Shown: positions 9,669 through 17,977 of the stretch, piece by piece
Layout: every line of letters starts with the position of its first letter
How positions within the stretch are numbered: position 1 is the stretch's first letter
NCBI GenBank assembly: GCA_019356535.1
Contig: CP037918.1
Location: 1,268,315 to 1,332,314 of the forward strand
From: Chromatiaceae bacterium
Lineage (GTDB): Bacteria > Pseudomonadota > Gammaproteobacteria > Chromatiales > Chromatiaceae
Length of the DNA: 64,000 nt
Direction: 5' to 3'
Program-made: the position numbers and the translations under genes
The notes under the pieces: generated by a model
What the model was told of the DNA's origin: nothing
The model's input: the letters and a program-made list of their open reading frames with translations, nothing else
Databases searched by the model: none

Positions 9669-9716
9669 CCTGTCCGCTCTACATGCCTTTCACATACGCA
9701 ATGGAGACAGATCGTC

Positions 9717-10214
9717 ATGAAAATACGAATCCTGGCACTTGCCGCCGCACTCTGTGTTCCTGGCCTGACGTTGGCAGCCGATAGCGATTCCGTGCGCGTC
9801 GAAGCCCCCTACGCGCGAGCGGTCCCCCCAACGGCCCGCAACAGCGGCGCCTTCATGGTGCTGCACAATGCATCGGACCATCCGGTGCGTGTGGTGGATG
9901 CCCGTTCCGACGTGTCGCGGGTGACCGAGCTGCATACCCATGTTCACGACAAGGGGGTGATGCGTATGCGGCGTGTCGATTTCATCGAGGTGCCGGCCCA
10001 CGGCAAGGTCGAACTCAAGCCCGGTGGCTATCACGTGATGCTCATCGGACTGAATCACCCGCTGAAACCCGGTGACCCGGTCCATCTCGAACTGACCCTC
10101 GGTGACGGCAGCAAGATGGCTGTCAACCTGAAGGCTCGCCAGACCGGTATGGGGATGATGCACTCCATGAAACAACACATGCAGCAACAGCCGATGTCTC
10201 CCATGCAGCACTGA
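9717..10214 (+). CDS. Periplasmic copper chaperone PCu(A)C
   Basis: PCu(A)C (DUF461) family protein of 165 residues that binds Cu(I) in the periplasm and delivers it, typically to cytochrome c oxidase CuA or CuB sites. A signal peptide is visible (KIRILALAAALCVPGLTLAA). The copper-binding His and Met residues fall in ELHTHVHDKGVMRMRRV and PGGYHVMLIGL, matching the family H-x-M pattern. The C-terminal tail is Met/His-rich (MGMMHSMKQHMQQQPM), a common extra copper-binding extension. It follows the DUF2946-like gene by 113 nt and is closed by a strong terminator. Confidence 0.9.
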   Translation: MKIRILALAAALCVPGLTLAADSDSVRVEAPYARAVPPTARNSGAFMVLHNASDHPVRVVDARSDVSRVTELHTHVHDKGVMRMRRVDFIEVPAHGKVELKPGGYHVMLIGLNHPLKPGDPVHLELTLGDGSKMAVNLKARQTGMGMMHSMKQHMQQQPMSPMQH

Positions 10215-10279
10215 GATGCCCGAGGCCTGCCCAGCCATCAAAGTGGCATCTCTCAACCCTTGAAGAGGGTTGCTCTCCT

Positions 10280-10305
10280 GCCGGGGCTTGTGCCCCGGCC
10301 TTTTT
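10280..10305 (+). terminator. Rho-independent terminator after the copper chaperone gene
   Basis: GCCGGGGC (10280-10287), loop TTGT, GCCCCGGC (10292-10299), then C and TTTTT (10301-10305). This is a canonical GC-rich stem with a T-run, 66 nt after the stop codon. Confidence 0.87.
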
Positions 10306-10571
10306 GTCTCTTCCAGCCGCGAAACCCGGCGACTGTTACAAGATCCATCTGCTGGCAGCTTTGCTTGACATTCCTTGTCACCAGGTCGCGGTGGATGGCA
10401 TTGCCGGCGAGATGCGTTCCCCAGAATTCCTGGCGTTCAGCGTTCGACTCGGCGGGTCCAGCTTCCCCTTCTGGAACGCGATGAGGGTCGGTTTTCGACC
10501 GGTCTGATGCCCTCGCGATCCGCGACTGGATTGCACGCATGAAGGCCCTGCCGCGACTCCAGCTGATGTGC
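10304..10571 (+). pseudogene. Glutathione S-transferase remnant (N- and C-terminal pieces, middle deleted)
   Basis: Two pieces of a GST are visible. Frame 10304-10435 reads PGDCYKIHLLAALLDIP and then AGEMRSPEFLA, the N-terminal thioredoxin-like pattern of GSTs (S/P-G-N-C-Y-K-V-R-L-L ... AGEHRSPEFLALNP). From 10506 another frame reads AIRDWIARMKALPRLQLM, matching the usual C-terminal helix (AW-x-ARI-x-ALPGFVPM). Only about 70 nt separate them, so roughly 120-150 codons have been lost and the frame has shifted. Nothing here can make a working enzyme. The 5' end runs into the preceding terminator, so the original start is also gone. The identification is by motif memory, not alignment. Confidence 0.55.
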
Positions 10572-10629
10572 GATCGAGCTGGGCATGCCGCTCCCGTTTC
10601 CTGGGTTGTGTCCGGGTGCTTCAACGCGA

Positions 10630-10658
10630 TTGCGCAAGGTCGAAAAGGGGGCTACATT
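10630..10658 (+). promoter_or_regulatory. Candidate sigma-70 promoter for the TRAP operon
   Basis: TTGCGC (10630-10635), a 17-nt spacer and TACATT (10653-10658) lie 46 nt before the TRAP binding-protein start. The -35 box is a moderate match. Confidence 0.35.
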
Positions 10659-10703
10659 CACGCCTCGGTCGCACTTAAACAGACAACCATAAGAGGAACC
10701 GAT

Positions 10704-11780
10704 ATGCTGAAGAAATTCCTGGGCTTGGCCCTCACCACTACGCTGGCGCTGGGACTTGCCGCTGGCGTCCAGGCAGCTGACAAGAAGGTCTACAAGCTGC
10801 GCCTGGCCGAAACCTGGCCGCCGAACTTCCCGATTTTCGGCGACGTCACCAAGAGATTCGCGAAGCTGGCTGAAGAGATGTCCGACGGGCGTCTCAAGAT
10901 CACCATCGACTCGAAGAACAAGCACAAGGCGCCGTTCGGCATCTTCGACATGGTCAAGTCCGGCCAGTACGACATGGGTCACTCGGCCTCCTACTACTGG
11001 AAGGGCAAGGACCCCAACACCCTGTACTTCACCACCATGCCCTTTGGTATGACCGCGCCGGAGCAATATGCCTGGTTCTACTATGGCGGCGGCATGGAGC
11101 TGATGAAGAAGGTCTATGACAAGCATGGCCTGCTGTCCTTCCCCGGCGGCAACACCGGCAACCAGATGGGTGGCTGGTTCCGCAAGGAGATCAAGTCGCT
11201 GGACGATCTGAAGGGCCTGAAGATGCGTATCCCGGGTTTTGCTGGCGAGGTGCTGGCCAAGCTGGGCGCCAAGCCGACCAACATCCCGGCTGGCGAGCTG
11301 TACACTGCGCTGGAGCGCAACACTATCGATGCCCTGGAGTGGGTTGGCCCCTCGCTGGATTTGCGCATGGGCTTCCACAAGATCGCGCCCTACTACTACA
11401 CCGGCTGGCATGAGCCGGCCACCGAGCTGCAGTTCCTCGTGAACAAGCGTAAGTTCAACAAGCTGCCGAAGGACCTGCAGGCCATCCTGGTGACCGCTAT
11501 GAAGGCCGCGGCCTACGACATGTATGCCCAGTCCTATCACGAGAGCGCGGTGAACTGGGAAAAGATCAAGACCGAGTACCCCAACATCAAGATCCGCACC
11601 TTCCCCAAGGAGGTCATGGACGCCCTGCGCAAGGCCAACGACGAGCTGCTCGCCGAGCGTGCGGCCAAGAACCCGCTGGCCAAGGAGATCATCGAGTCGC
11701 AGAAGGCCTACCTGAAGAAGGTCCGTGCCTGGACCGCCATTTCCGACCAGGCCTATCTGAACTCGGCTGGCGCGGAATAA
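10704..11780 (+). CDS. TRAP transporter substrate-binding protein (DctP superfamily, TakP-like)
   Basis: Periplasmic solute receptor of a tripartite ATP-independent transporter, 358 residues. The signal peptide is KKFLGLALTTTLALGLAAGV, cut near VQA|AD. The mature part starts YKLRLAETWPPNFPIFGD and contains GNTGNQMGGWFRKEIKSLDD, the DLKGLKMRIPGFAGEVLAKLG segment and AIEWVGP-like ALEWVGPSLD, all typical of receptors for carboxylic acids such as alpha-keto acids or related organic acids. The exact ligand cannot be told. ATG 10704 follows AAGAGGAACCGAT. The two permease genes follow after a 228-nt gap filled with inverted repeats, which may let the receptor be made in excess of the membrane parts. 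Confidence 0.9.
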   Translation: MLKKFLGLALTTTLALGLAAGVQAADKKVYKLRLAETWPPNFPIFGDVTKRFAKLAEEMSDGRLKITIDSKNKHKAPFGIFDMVKSGQYDMGHSASYYWKGKDPNTLYFTTMPFGMTAPEQYAWFYYGGGMELMKKVYDKHGLLSFPGGNTGNQMGGWFRKEIKSLDDLKGLKMRIPGFAGEVLAKLGAKPTNIPAGELYTALERNTIDALEWVGPSLDLRMGFHKIAPYYYTGWHEPATELQFLVNKRKFNKLPKDLQAILVTAMKAAAYDMYAQSYHESAVNWEKIKTEYPNIKIRTFPKEVMDALRKANDELLAERAAKNPLAKEIIESQKAYLKKVRAWTAISDQAYLNSAGAE

Positions 11781-11940
11781 CCACGGTCTGATCCGCGCGA
11801 CCGAGCCGTGGTATCGCTATCCCTCCTGGTCTCGCCCGCGAGCGGGAGAGGTCGGGAGGGGTAGCCAGCAAGGGAGCCCTGAACAAATGTTCCATTTCCC
11901 TCTCCCGTGCGCGGAGGAGGAATTTGATAAGGGCTCCTTA
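11781..11940. repeat. Imperfect inverted repeats between TRAP receptor and permease genes
   Basis: Several nested inverted repeats fill this gap: ACCACGG/CCGTGGT near 11782-11814, GGGAGAGG (11844-11851)/CCTCTCCC (11899-11906), and GGAGCCCT (11873-11880)/AGGGCTCC (11930-11937). They look like a REP-type or stem-loop element. Such structures commonly protect the upstream mRNA and lower downstream expression within operons. Confidence 0.45.
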
Positions 11941-12008
11941 ACGCGAGGGGCGGTGATGGGTTACCATTGCCGCCTCTTTTATTTCCGACCGTTGTCTGGA
12001 GTCCGGCA

Positions 12009-12545
12009 ATGTCGTTCCTGCTAAAGGCGGAAGCCGCGATCGGCCGATTTTCGATTTGGGTCGGCCACTTTTCTGCTGTCCTGTTGCTCCTGCTGGTGGC
12101 CAATGTCTTCTACGACGTGATCATGCGCTACCTGTTCAACGATGTGTCCATCGGCATGCAGGAGCTGGAATGGCACCTGTTCTCTATGATCTTCCTGTTC
12201 GGTGTGGCCTATGCCCTGCAGACCGACGGCCATGTGCGGGTGGACATCCTCTACGAAAAAGCCAGCCCGAAAATACGCGCACTGGTCGACATCTTCGGCA
12301 CCCTGGCCTTTCTCTGGCCCTTCTGCTTCCTGGTCGCCAGCTATGGCATCGGGTTTGCGCGTGAGGCCTGGGAGATCAACGAGATGAGTGGCGACCCGGG
12401 TGGACTGCCGCATCGCTGGATCATCAAGGGCATGATCAGTTTGTCGTTCGCCTGTGTGCTGATCAGCAGCCTGGGCTTCCTTCTCGGGGCAATCAATGAA
12501 CTGCTGGGCCTGAAGGTCCGGCAACATCAGGAAACAGAAATCTAG
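12009..12545 (+). CDS. TRAP transporter small permease subunit (DctQ family)
   Basis: Small membrane subunit of 178 residues with four predicted membrane helices: around FSAVLLLLLVANVFYDV, LFSMIFLFGVAYAL, IFGTLAFLWPFCFLVASY and MISLSFACVLISSLGFLL. The segment DVIMRYLFNDVSIGMQELEW is the typical DctQ signature after the first helix. It pairs with the large permease to move the solute using an ion gradient. ATG 12009 is chosen over an in-frame codon 42 nt upstream because the first helix and family length fit. The stop is 10 nt before the large permease gene. Confidence 0.9.
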   Translation: MSFLLKAEAAIGRFSIWVGHFSAVLLLLLVANVFYDVIMRYLFNDVSIGMQELEWHLFSMIFLFGVAYALQTDGHVRVDILYEKASPKIRALVDIFGTLAFLWPFCFLVASYGIGFAREAWEINEMSGDPGGLPHRWIIKGMISLSFACVLISSLGFLLGAINELLGLKVRQHQETEI

Positions 12546-12555
12546 GAGCGACACC

Positions 12556-13845
12556 GTGGTTGGCATCATCATGTTCGGCGTGGCCCTGCTGCTGCTGTTG
12601 CTGGGCTTCCCGGTAGCCTTCACCTTCGGCGGGGTGGCACTGATCTTCGGGGTCTGGGCCGAGGGCTGGGACCTGTTCGCCTTCATGCCCTTCCGCATCT
12701 ACAACATCATGCAGAACGTGGTGCTGATGGCGGTACCGCTGTTCATCTTCATGGGCCTGGTGCTGCAGAAGACGCAACTGGCCGAGCAACTGCTCGAATC
12801 CATGGGCCGCCTGTTCGGCACGGTGCGTGGCGGACTGGCGGTCTCCACCATCCTGGTCGGCGCCCTGCTCGCCGCTTCCACCGGCGTGGTGGGCGCCAGC
12901 GTGGTGGCGATGGGCGTAATCTCGCTGCCGGTGATGCTCAAGTATGGCTACAACAAGGGCCTGGCCTGCGGCACCATCTGCAGTGCCGGCACCCTGGGCC
13001 AGATCATCCCGCCCTCGATCATCCTCATCATCCTCGGCGACGTGCTGGGCCTGCCGGTGGGCGACCTGTTCCAGGCCGCCGTCATTCCCGGCCTGGTGCT
13101 GGTGGGCATCTACGTCTTCTACGTGCTGAGCATCGCCTGGGCTCGCCCCGCCGCCGCCCCGCCGATACCCTTCGAAGACGATGGCAGTACGCGGACCCAG
13201 CAGATCCTGGAGGCGCTGAAGGCCATCCTGCCGCCACTGGCGCTGATCATCGTGGTGTTGGGCTCGATCTTCGCCGGCATCGCCACACCTACCGAGTCCT
13301 CGGCACTGGGCAGTGTGGGGGCCATCGTGCTGGCGATCCTGTACCGCAAGTTCAGCTGGCGGCTGGTATTCGACAGCGCCCTGGAGACTGTCAAGATCAC
13401 CGCCATGGTGTTCGCCATCCTGCTAGGCGCCACCGCCTTCTCGATGACCTTCACCTATACCGGCGGTGACACCATCGTCGAGGAATTCATGTTGCAGCTG
13501 CCCGGCGAGAAATGGGGCTTCCTGATCCTGTCGATGCTGATCATCCTGTTGCTCGGCTTCTTCATCGATTTCGTGGAGATCTCTTTCATCGTGGTCCCCA
13601 TCCTGTCGCCGATCGCAGAGGCGCTGGGTATCAACATGCTGTGGTTCGCGATCCTGATTGCGATGAACCTGCAGACCTCTTTCCTGACTCCGCCCTTCGG
13701 GTTCAGCCTGTTCTACCTCAAGGGCGTGGCGCCGCCCTCGGTGCGCACCGTGGATATCTATCGCGGCGTGGTGCCCTTCATCCTGATCCAGGTGGGCGTG
13801 GTCATATCCATTCTCGTCTATCCGGAGTTGTATGGACTTGGGTGA
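12556..13845 (+). CDS. TRAP transporter large permease subunit (DctM family)
   Basis: Large transport subunit of 429 residues with about 12 hydrophobic segments. Recognisable parts are LLLLLLGFPVAFTFGGVAL at the N-terminus, GALLAASTGVVGASVVAMG, the conserved GTICSAGTLGQIIPPSI motif, ATPTESSALGSVGAI and LQTSFLTPPFGFSLFYLKG near the end. All are standard for DctM. It starts at GTG 12556, supported by TAGGAG 8 nt upstream. It forms the ion-coupled pathway with the small subunit. Its stop is 5 nt before an unknown 82-residue gene that is probably cotranscribed. Confidence 0.93.
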   Translation: MVGIIMFGVALLLLLLGFPVAFTFGGVALIFGVWAEGWDLFAFMPFRIYNIMQNVVLMAVPLFIFMGLVLQKTQLAEQLLESMGRLFGTVRGGLAVSTILVGALLAASTGVVGASVVAMGVISLPVMLKYGYNKGLACGTICSAGTLGQIIPPSIILIILGDVLGLPVGDLFQAAVIPGLVLVGIYVFYVLSIAWARPAAAPPIPFEDDGSTRTQQILEALKAILPPLALIIVVLGSIFAGIATPTESSALGSVGAIVLAILYRKFSWRLVFDSALETVKITAMVFAILLGATAFSMTFTYTGGDTIVEEFMLQLPGEKWGFLILSMLIILLLGFFIDFVEISFIVVPILSPIAEALGINMLWFAILIAMNLQTSFLTPPFGFSLFYLKGVAPPSVRTVDIYRGVVPFILIQVGVVISILVYPELYGLG

Positions 13846-13850
13846 GACAC

Positions 13851-14099
13851 ATGATCGAGTCGAAAGAAACGCTGGTAGCCAATTTCCTGCGTCTCGCGGC
13901 CGACTATGAACAAGTGCAGAACCCGGTAACCGGCATCGACCTCGACGATGCCATCGTGCGGCTGCGGCGCTACATCCTGACCCACGAGAACAACGAGGCC
14001 CTGGCGCGCGATCTCTACGACCTGGGCAAGCTCATCCGCAAGCTCGACATGCCCACCTACAGCACCCTGCTGGCGCGCATCCGGGACGCCCTGGCCTGA
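13851..14099 (+). CDS. Small hypothetical protein linked to the TRAP operon
   Basis: Predicted soluble, highly charged protein of 82 residues with no family I recognise. It has no signal peptide or membrane segment and appears mostly helical (LRLAADYEQVQNP, then DDAIVRLRRYILTHEN, then LARDLYDLGKLIRKLDMP). It begins 5 nt after the large permease stop, so it is almost certainly in the same transcript; its function may or may not relate to transport. The composition matches its neighbours, which argues for a real chromosomal gene. Confidence 0.7.
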   Translation: MIESKETLVANFLRLAADYEQVQNPVTGIDLDDAIVRLRRYILTHENNEALARDLYDLGKLIRKLDMPTYSTLLARIRDALA

Positions 14100-14114
14100 G
14101 ATTTCCGACAGCCG

Positions 14115-14795
14115 TCAGTCCCAGCGCGTGGCAAGTCGGGCCAGCCCGTCCAGGTCGCTCACCACCTGCTCGGGCTGGCGTTCCCAGGGGTCGAAGATCT
14201 GCACGGCATCGCGCCGTACCCACACCGTGTGCCAGCCAGCATGCTCGGCGCCCAGCACATCGAAGGGGTTGCCGGAGACCAGCCAGGTTTGATCGGCGCG
14301 CGCGCCGGCCTGTGCCAGGAAATGCGCATACACCGCGGGATCGGGCTTGAAAGAAGACACCGCATCCACACTGACCACGTCGAGAAAGGCATCGCGGATG
14401 CCGGCGGCGCACAACAACTGTTCGACCGCCTTACGGGTGCCGTTGGAAAAGGCGTACAGGCGCGCGCCACTGTCTTGCAGGCGCGCGAGTGCGCCCGGGA
14501 CCTCGGGAAAGGCCGGCAAGGTGCGATAACGCTCGAGCAGGGAATCGCGCTCGGTGGGTGCGAGCTTCACCCCGAGCGTGGCACAGGCGTAATCGAGGGC
14601 CTGACGGGTACAGGTGGCGAAGGTCACGTAGTCGCGTGCCAGGGCGCGGCGAAAGCTGTACTCGAGCTGCTTTTCTCTCCAGATACGAGACAGTGCCGGG
14701 GCGACCTCCTCACCGACCATCTCCCCCAGCAGGGGAACCAGGCCGTGAGTGTCGATCAGGGTGCCATAGACATCGAAGGCCAGTGTCGGGGGCAT
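14115..14795 (-). CDS. HAD hydrolase, haloacid dehalogenase type II family
   Basis: Protein of 226 residues with all HAD motifs of the L-2-haloacid dehalogenase branch: nucleophile Asp8 in LAFDVYGTLID, motif II YAFSNGTRKAVEQLL, motif III Lys in SSFKPDPAVYAHFL and motif IV SGNPFDVLGAEHAGWHTVWV. Type II members hydrolyse 2-haloacids, but many homologues are ordinary phosphatases, so the substrate is uncertain. ATG 14795 is preferred because GGAG lies 6 nt upstream; an in-frame ATG at 14807 is possible. It is the last gene of the minus-strand group and ends 15 nt from the convergent TRAP-linked gene. Confidence 0.85.
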   Translation of the reverse strand: MPPTLAFDVYGTLIDTHGLVPLLGEMVGEEVAPALSRIWREKQLEYSFRRALARDYVTFATCTRQALDYACATLGVKLAPTERDSLLERYRTLPAFPEVPGALARLQDSGARLYAFSNGTRKAVEQLLCAAGIRDAFLDVVSVDAVSSFKPDPAVYAHFLAQAGARADQTWLVSGNPFDVLGAEHAGWHTVWVRRDAVQIFDPWERQPEQVVSDLDGLARLATRWD

Positions 14796-14838
14796 GCGTT
14801 TCTCCATCACCTTTCTTGGGGGGTGACGTTTGCCGCCT

Positions 14839-15804
14839 TCAGCGTATTCCCGGCCACCAGCCCGCGAGTTTCGCCAGCGCCTCGGCCCCGGCCACGCCGA
14901 TGCGATCGGCCAGGCGTTGCAGCGGATCGTCCTTGGCGGTGAAATCGACGACCTTCTCGATGCCCACCACGTCACGCGTCACATGGCCCAGGTCGCCCAG
15001 TTCGTCGGCCAGCCCCAGCTCGATGGCGCGCTGCCCGCTCCAGAACAGCCCGCTGAACAGGGTGTCGTCGTCGGCCAGGCGGTCGCCGCGCCCTTCTTTC
15101 ACCGCCTCGATGAAGTGCGCGTGGATCTCGGAGAGCATCTTGCGCGCGTGTGCCTCGTCGAAGGGTTTGAGCGGGCTGAAGGGGTCGAGCATGCCCTTGT
15201 GTTCGCCGGCAGTGAGCAGGCGACGTTCGACACCCAGCTTTTCGAGGGTGCCGGTGAAGCCGAAGCCGTCCATCAGCACGCCGATGGAACCGACGATGCT
15301 GGAGCGGTTGACGAAGATCTTGTCCGCTGCGGCGGCCACGAAATAACCGCCGGAGGCGCACATGTCGCCGACCACCACGTAGAGCGGGATGTCTTCGTGC
15401 TTGCGGCGCAGGCGGCGAATCTCGTCGTAGATCAGGCTGGCTTGCACCGGGGTGCCACCAGGACTGTTGATGCGCAGCACCACCGCCTTGGTACGGCTGT
15501 CGCGGAATGCCTTGCGCAGTCCCTTGCTGACCCTATCGGCACTCGCCGGCCCATCGGAACCGATCACGCCCTCGAGTTCGACCAGGGCGACATGATCCTT
15601 TCCGGAGGCCTGGTCGAGATCGATGTCCCCGCCGCTGTTGAGCAGGTAGAGGATCACACCGAGGTAGAGAAAGGTCAGCAGCTTGAAGAAAATGCCCCAG
15701 CGCCGCGCGCGACGTTTCTCGCGCAGCGCCTCGGTGGCCAGGTTCTCCACCAGCTCGCGTTCCCAGCCGCCATCGGCAGCCCGGTTTTCTTCCTTTTCGT
15801 TCAC
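14839..15804 (-). CDS. sppA: S49 family signal peptide peptidase (SppA/SohB-like)
   Basis: Membrane-bound serine protease of 321 residues of the short SppA type (not the double-length E. coli form). One N-terminal anchor lies near GIFFKLLTFLYLGVILYLL. The S49 core follows: VALVELEGVIGSDG, INSPGGTPVQASLIYDEI, and the nucleophile Ser in GDMCASGGYFVAAAADKI, with the partner Lys expected some 50 residues later. It degrades cleaved signal peptides and membrane protein fragments. The GTG start at 15804 overlaps the upstream HAD gene stop as GTGA, a translational-coupling arrangement that fixes the start. The same neighbour order (rne, rluC, HAD phosphatase, sppA) is known in Pseudomonas. Confidence 0.9.
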   Translation of the reverse strand: MNEKEENRAADGGWERELVENLATEALREKRRARRWGIFFKLLTFLYLGVILYLLNSGGDIDLDQASGKDHVALVELEGVIGSDGPASADRVSKGLRKAFRDSRTKAVVLRINSPGGTPVQASLIYDEIRRLRRKHEDIPLYVVVGDMCASGGYFVAAAADKIFVNRSSIVGSIGVLMDGFGFTGTLEKLGVERRLLTAGEHKGMLDPFSPLKPFDEAHARKMLSEIHAHFIEAVKEGRGDRLADDDTLFSGLFWSGQRAIELGLADELGDLGHVTRDVVGIEKVVDFTAKDDPLQRLADRIGVAGAEALAKLAGWWPGIR

Positions 15805-16478
15805 CCTTTCGACTCCTTCGCTTCGTGAATGCCATCCAGCCACCCGGGCAACGCGGCCAGCTCGTCCAGTACCGTCAGCGCTCCGGCCTTGAGCAGGCGG
15901 TCGGTCTCGTGCACTCCGTGCGCAATGCCCAGGGCATCCACGCGCGCGTTGGCCGCCATCAGCATGTCATATTCACTGTCACCGATCACCAGGGCCCGCT
16001 CCGGCGGAGTGTCCAGATCGGTGAGGATGTCCTGCAACATCTGTGGGTGCGGCTTGGAGTGGGCCTCGTCGGCGCAGCGGGTCATATCGAAACAATCTTT
16101 TAGACGGGTTTCTTCAAGTACTTTATCCAGCCCGCGCCGGCTCTTGCCGGTCGCCACCGCGAGCAGGTAGCCGGCCTCGCGCGCCCACCGAACCACCGTT
16201 TCGGCCCCGGGGAACAGCGACGAGGCCGGGATCTCGTCACCCAACCAGTGGGTGCGGTAGGCCTCGATGATGTCCTCGATCTCGCGCTCAGCGGCCGCAG
16301 GCCACAGCCGGGCCACTGCCTCGCGCATCCCCAGGCCGATGATCTCGCGCACCGCGGCATCGTTAGGCACCGGGTGGCCGGCGTCACGCGCCGCCCGCTG
16401 CATGCAGGTGACGATGCGGTGCGCCGAGTCCATCAGGGTACCGTCCCAGTCGAACACCAACAGGTCATAGGGTCTCAT
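15801..16478 (-). CDS. HAD phosphatase, phosphoglycolate phosphatase-like
   Basis: HAD-superfamily phosphatase of 225 residues. Motif I LLVFDWDGTLMDS, motif II AVATGKSRRGLD, motif III HSKPHPQMLQDIL and motif IV LVIGDSEYDMLMAANAR are complete. It belongs to the Gph-like subgroup encoded beside rluC in many gammaproteobacteria; the physiological substrate is not settled. Its start ATG overlaps the rluC stop (ATGA, 16475-16478) and its stop overlaps the SppA GTG, so the three genes form a tightly coupled unit. Confidence 0.9.
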   Translation of the reverse strand: MRPYDLLVFDWDGTLMDSAHRIVTCMQRAARDAGHPVPNDAAVREIIGLGMREAVARLWPAAAEREIEDIIEAYRTHWLGDEIPASSLFPGAETVVRWAREAGYLLAVATGKSRRGLDKVLEETRLKDCFDMTRCADEAHSKPHPQMLQDILTDLDTPPERALVIGDSEYDMLMAANARVDALGIAHGVHETDRLLKAGALTVLDELAALPGWLDGIHEAKESKG

Positions 16479-17422
16479 TTCAGCGTATCCACCACGGTTT
16501 GCAGTTCGGCGGGCAGCGGCACCTCCAGGCGATAGCCGCCCTTCTTGCCTTCCCAGGGAAAATCCAGTCGCCATGCGTGCAGGAACAGGCGCTTCAGGCC
16601 GATCTCGCGGGCCCATGCCTCGGCATTCGCCTCACCGTACTTGGCATCACCCAGAATGGGGGTGCCCAGGTGGGCGGCATGTACCCGGATCTGGTGGGTG
16701 CGCCCGGTCTCCAGGCGCGCCTCCACCAGCATGGCACCTTGCAGGCGCTGACGCACGCGGAAATGGGTGACGGCGTCCTTGCCGGCCGGGTCCACGCGCA
16801 CGATGCGTTCGCCGCTGCGCAGGGTGTTCTTGCGCAGCGGGGCATCGACGGTCTTGCGGTCTTGCCGCCAGCGTCCACCCAGCAGGGCCAGGTAGCGCTT
16901 TTCGACCCGCCCGGCGAGTTGGAGTTTCTGCAACTGCATCAGCGCAGAACGGCGCTTGGCGATCAGCAGCAGGCCGGAGGTGTCGCGGTCGAGCCGGTGC
17001 GCCAGTTCCAGGTAACGGGCCTGTGGGCGCAAGGCACGCAGGATCTCGATCACCCCATGCGACACTCCACTGCCCCCGTGTACCGCGATGCCCGAGGGCT
17101 TGTCGATCACCAGCAGGTCGTCGTCCTCGTGCACGATGGCCTGTTCGATCCGCCGGCGCACACCGGCGCCTGGTCCCGGGTGGGCCGTCGACTCCGCGAG
17201 CCGCAGTGGCGGGATACGCACCTGGTCGCCGATGCGCAGCCGTCGCGTAGGCTTGACCCGTCCCTTGTTGACTCGCACCTCACCACGGCGCAGCACCCGG
17301 TACACCCAGGAGCGCGGCACGCCCTTCAGTCGGTTGAGCAGAAAGTTGTCGATGCGCTGGCCATCGGCCTCTTCGCCGACCACCAGATGTCGCACCCTGG
17401 AACTGTTGTCACTGTCGTTCAA
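16475..17422 (-). CDS. rluC: 23S rRNA pseudouridine synthase RluC
   Basis: RluA-family pseudouridine synthase that modifies three uridines in 23S rRNA. An N-terminal S4 RNA-binding domain is visible (DGQRIDNFLLNRLKGVPRSW, then RGEVRVNKGRVKP), followed by the catalytic domain with the conserved Asp in ELAHRLDRDTSGLLLIAKRR and the motif LETGRTHQIRVHAAHLG. The frame is open to ATG 17500, but a good -10 (TATACT) lies within that extension, so I take TTG 17422, giving 315 residues, near the E. coli length of 319. The gene is divergent from rne, as in E. coli. Start confidence is moderate. Confidence 0.88.
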   Translation of the reverse strand: MNDSDNSSRVRHLVVGEEADGQRIDNFLLNRLKGVPRSWVYRVLRRGEVRVNKGRVKPTRRLRIGDQVRIPPLRLAESTAHPGPGAGVRRRIEQAIVHEDDDLLVIDKPSGIAVHGGSGVSHGVIEILRALRPQARYLELAHRLDRDTSGLLLIAKRRSALMQLQKLQLAGRVEKRYLALLGGRWRQDRKTVDAPLRKNTLRSGERIVRVDPAGKDAVTHFRVRQRLQGAMLVEARLETGRTHQIRVHAAHLGTPILGDAKYGEANAEAWAREIGLKRLFLHAWRLDFPWEGKKGGYRLEVPLPAELQTVVDTLK

Positions 17423-17465
17423 GATCTGCTCTTTGACTGAAAATGGCTGACCGCAGGTGCCGGGC

Positions 17466-17471
17466 AGTATA
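17466..17471 (-). promoter_or_regulatory. -10 element (TATACT) of a candidate rluC promoter
   Basis: On the minus strand TATACT occupies 17471-17466, about 45 nt before the preferred rluC start. No good -35 is seen at 17 nt. It is recorded because it argues against the longest possible rluC reading frame. Confidence 0.3.
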
Positions 17472-17561
17472 CCCGGGCGCCCGGCAGGCTGGCAGGTCAT
17501 GCGTCCTCACCGGCCCACCCCGGGGCGCGTCGAGTGCCTGCCCGATCACCATTGTGGGCTA

Positions 17562-17977
17562 CGTGTCCTTCGTGGTGGGCAGGACACGAGGATGCATCTT
17601 GTCGCGATTTGTTGTATTTTCAGGGCATGGCAGTTGGCAGAAGCTGTAGCCTGCTGCCAGGTTCGAGTGGGCGCCCGGGCACCCACAACCGTTTTACTCT
17701 GTGCCCTGCCCAGCCAATGGCCCGGCGGACGGAGCGGCCCGATCGCACTGCCGGCACCGAATGGAACCTGAAGAAGATTGCCCGTGCCAGCCATCAGATG
17801 TCCCCATTGCCTCACCGGAATGCGGTCTCTGCCTGACCTGGCCTGTTGAAACTGAATTTGCCCTGGTGCGCGCGCCATTCCCGCCCGCTGCCGGCCATGC
17901 GCCTCAAGAATCGGCTGCAGGCCCCGGACGGGAAAGACCGAGTCCGCCGCACGGGGCTACAACGAGATACCGACAAT
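17562..17977 (+). promoter_or_regulatory. Long rne leader region with stem-loops
   Basis: About 400-550 nt without a convincing gene precede rne. CGTGTCCT (17562-17569)/AGGACACG (17581-17588) is a perfect 8-bp inverted repeat, and GTGGG/CCCAC arms flank a GC-rich loop near 17668-17690. In E. coli a long structured rne 5' UTR is used by RNase E to autoregulate its own mRNA. That this region does the same is an inference from position and structure; no promoter hexamers with proper spacing were found. Confidence 0.35.
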
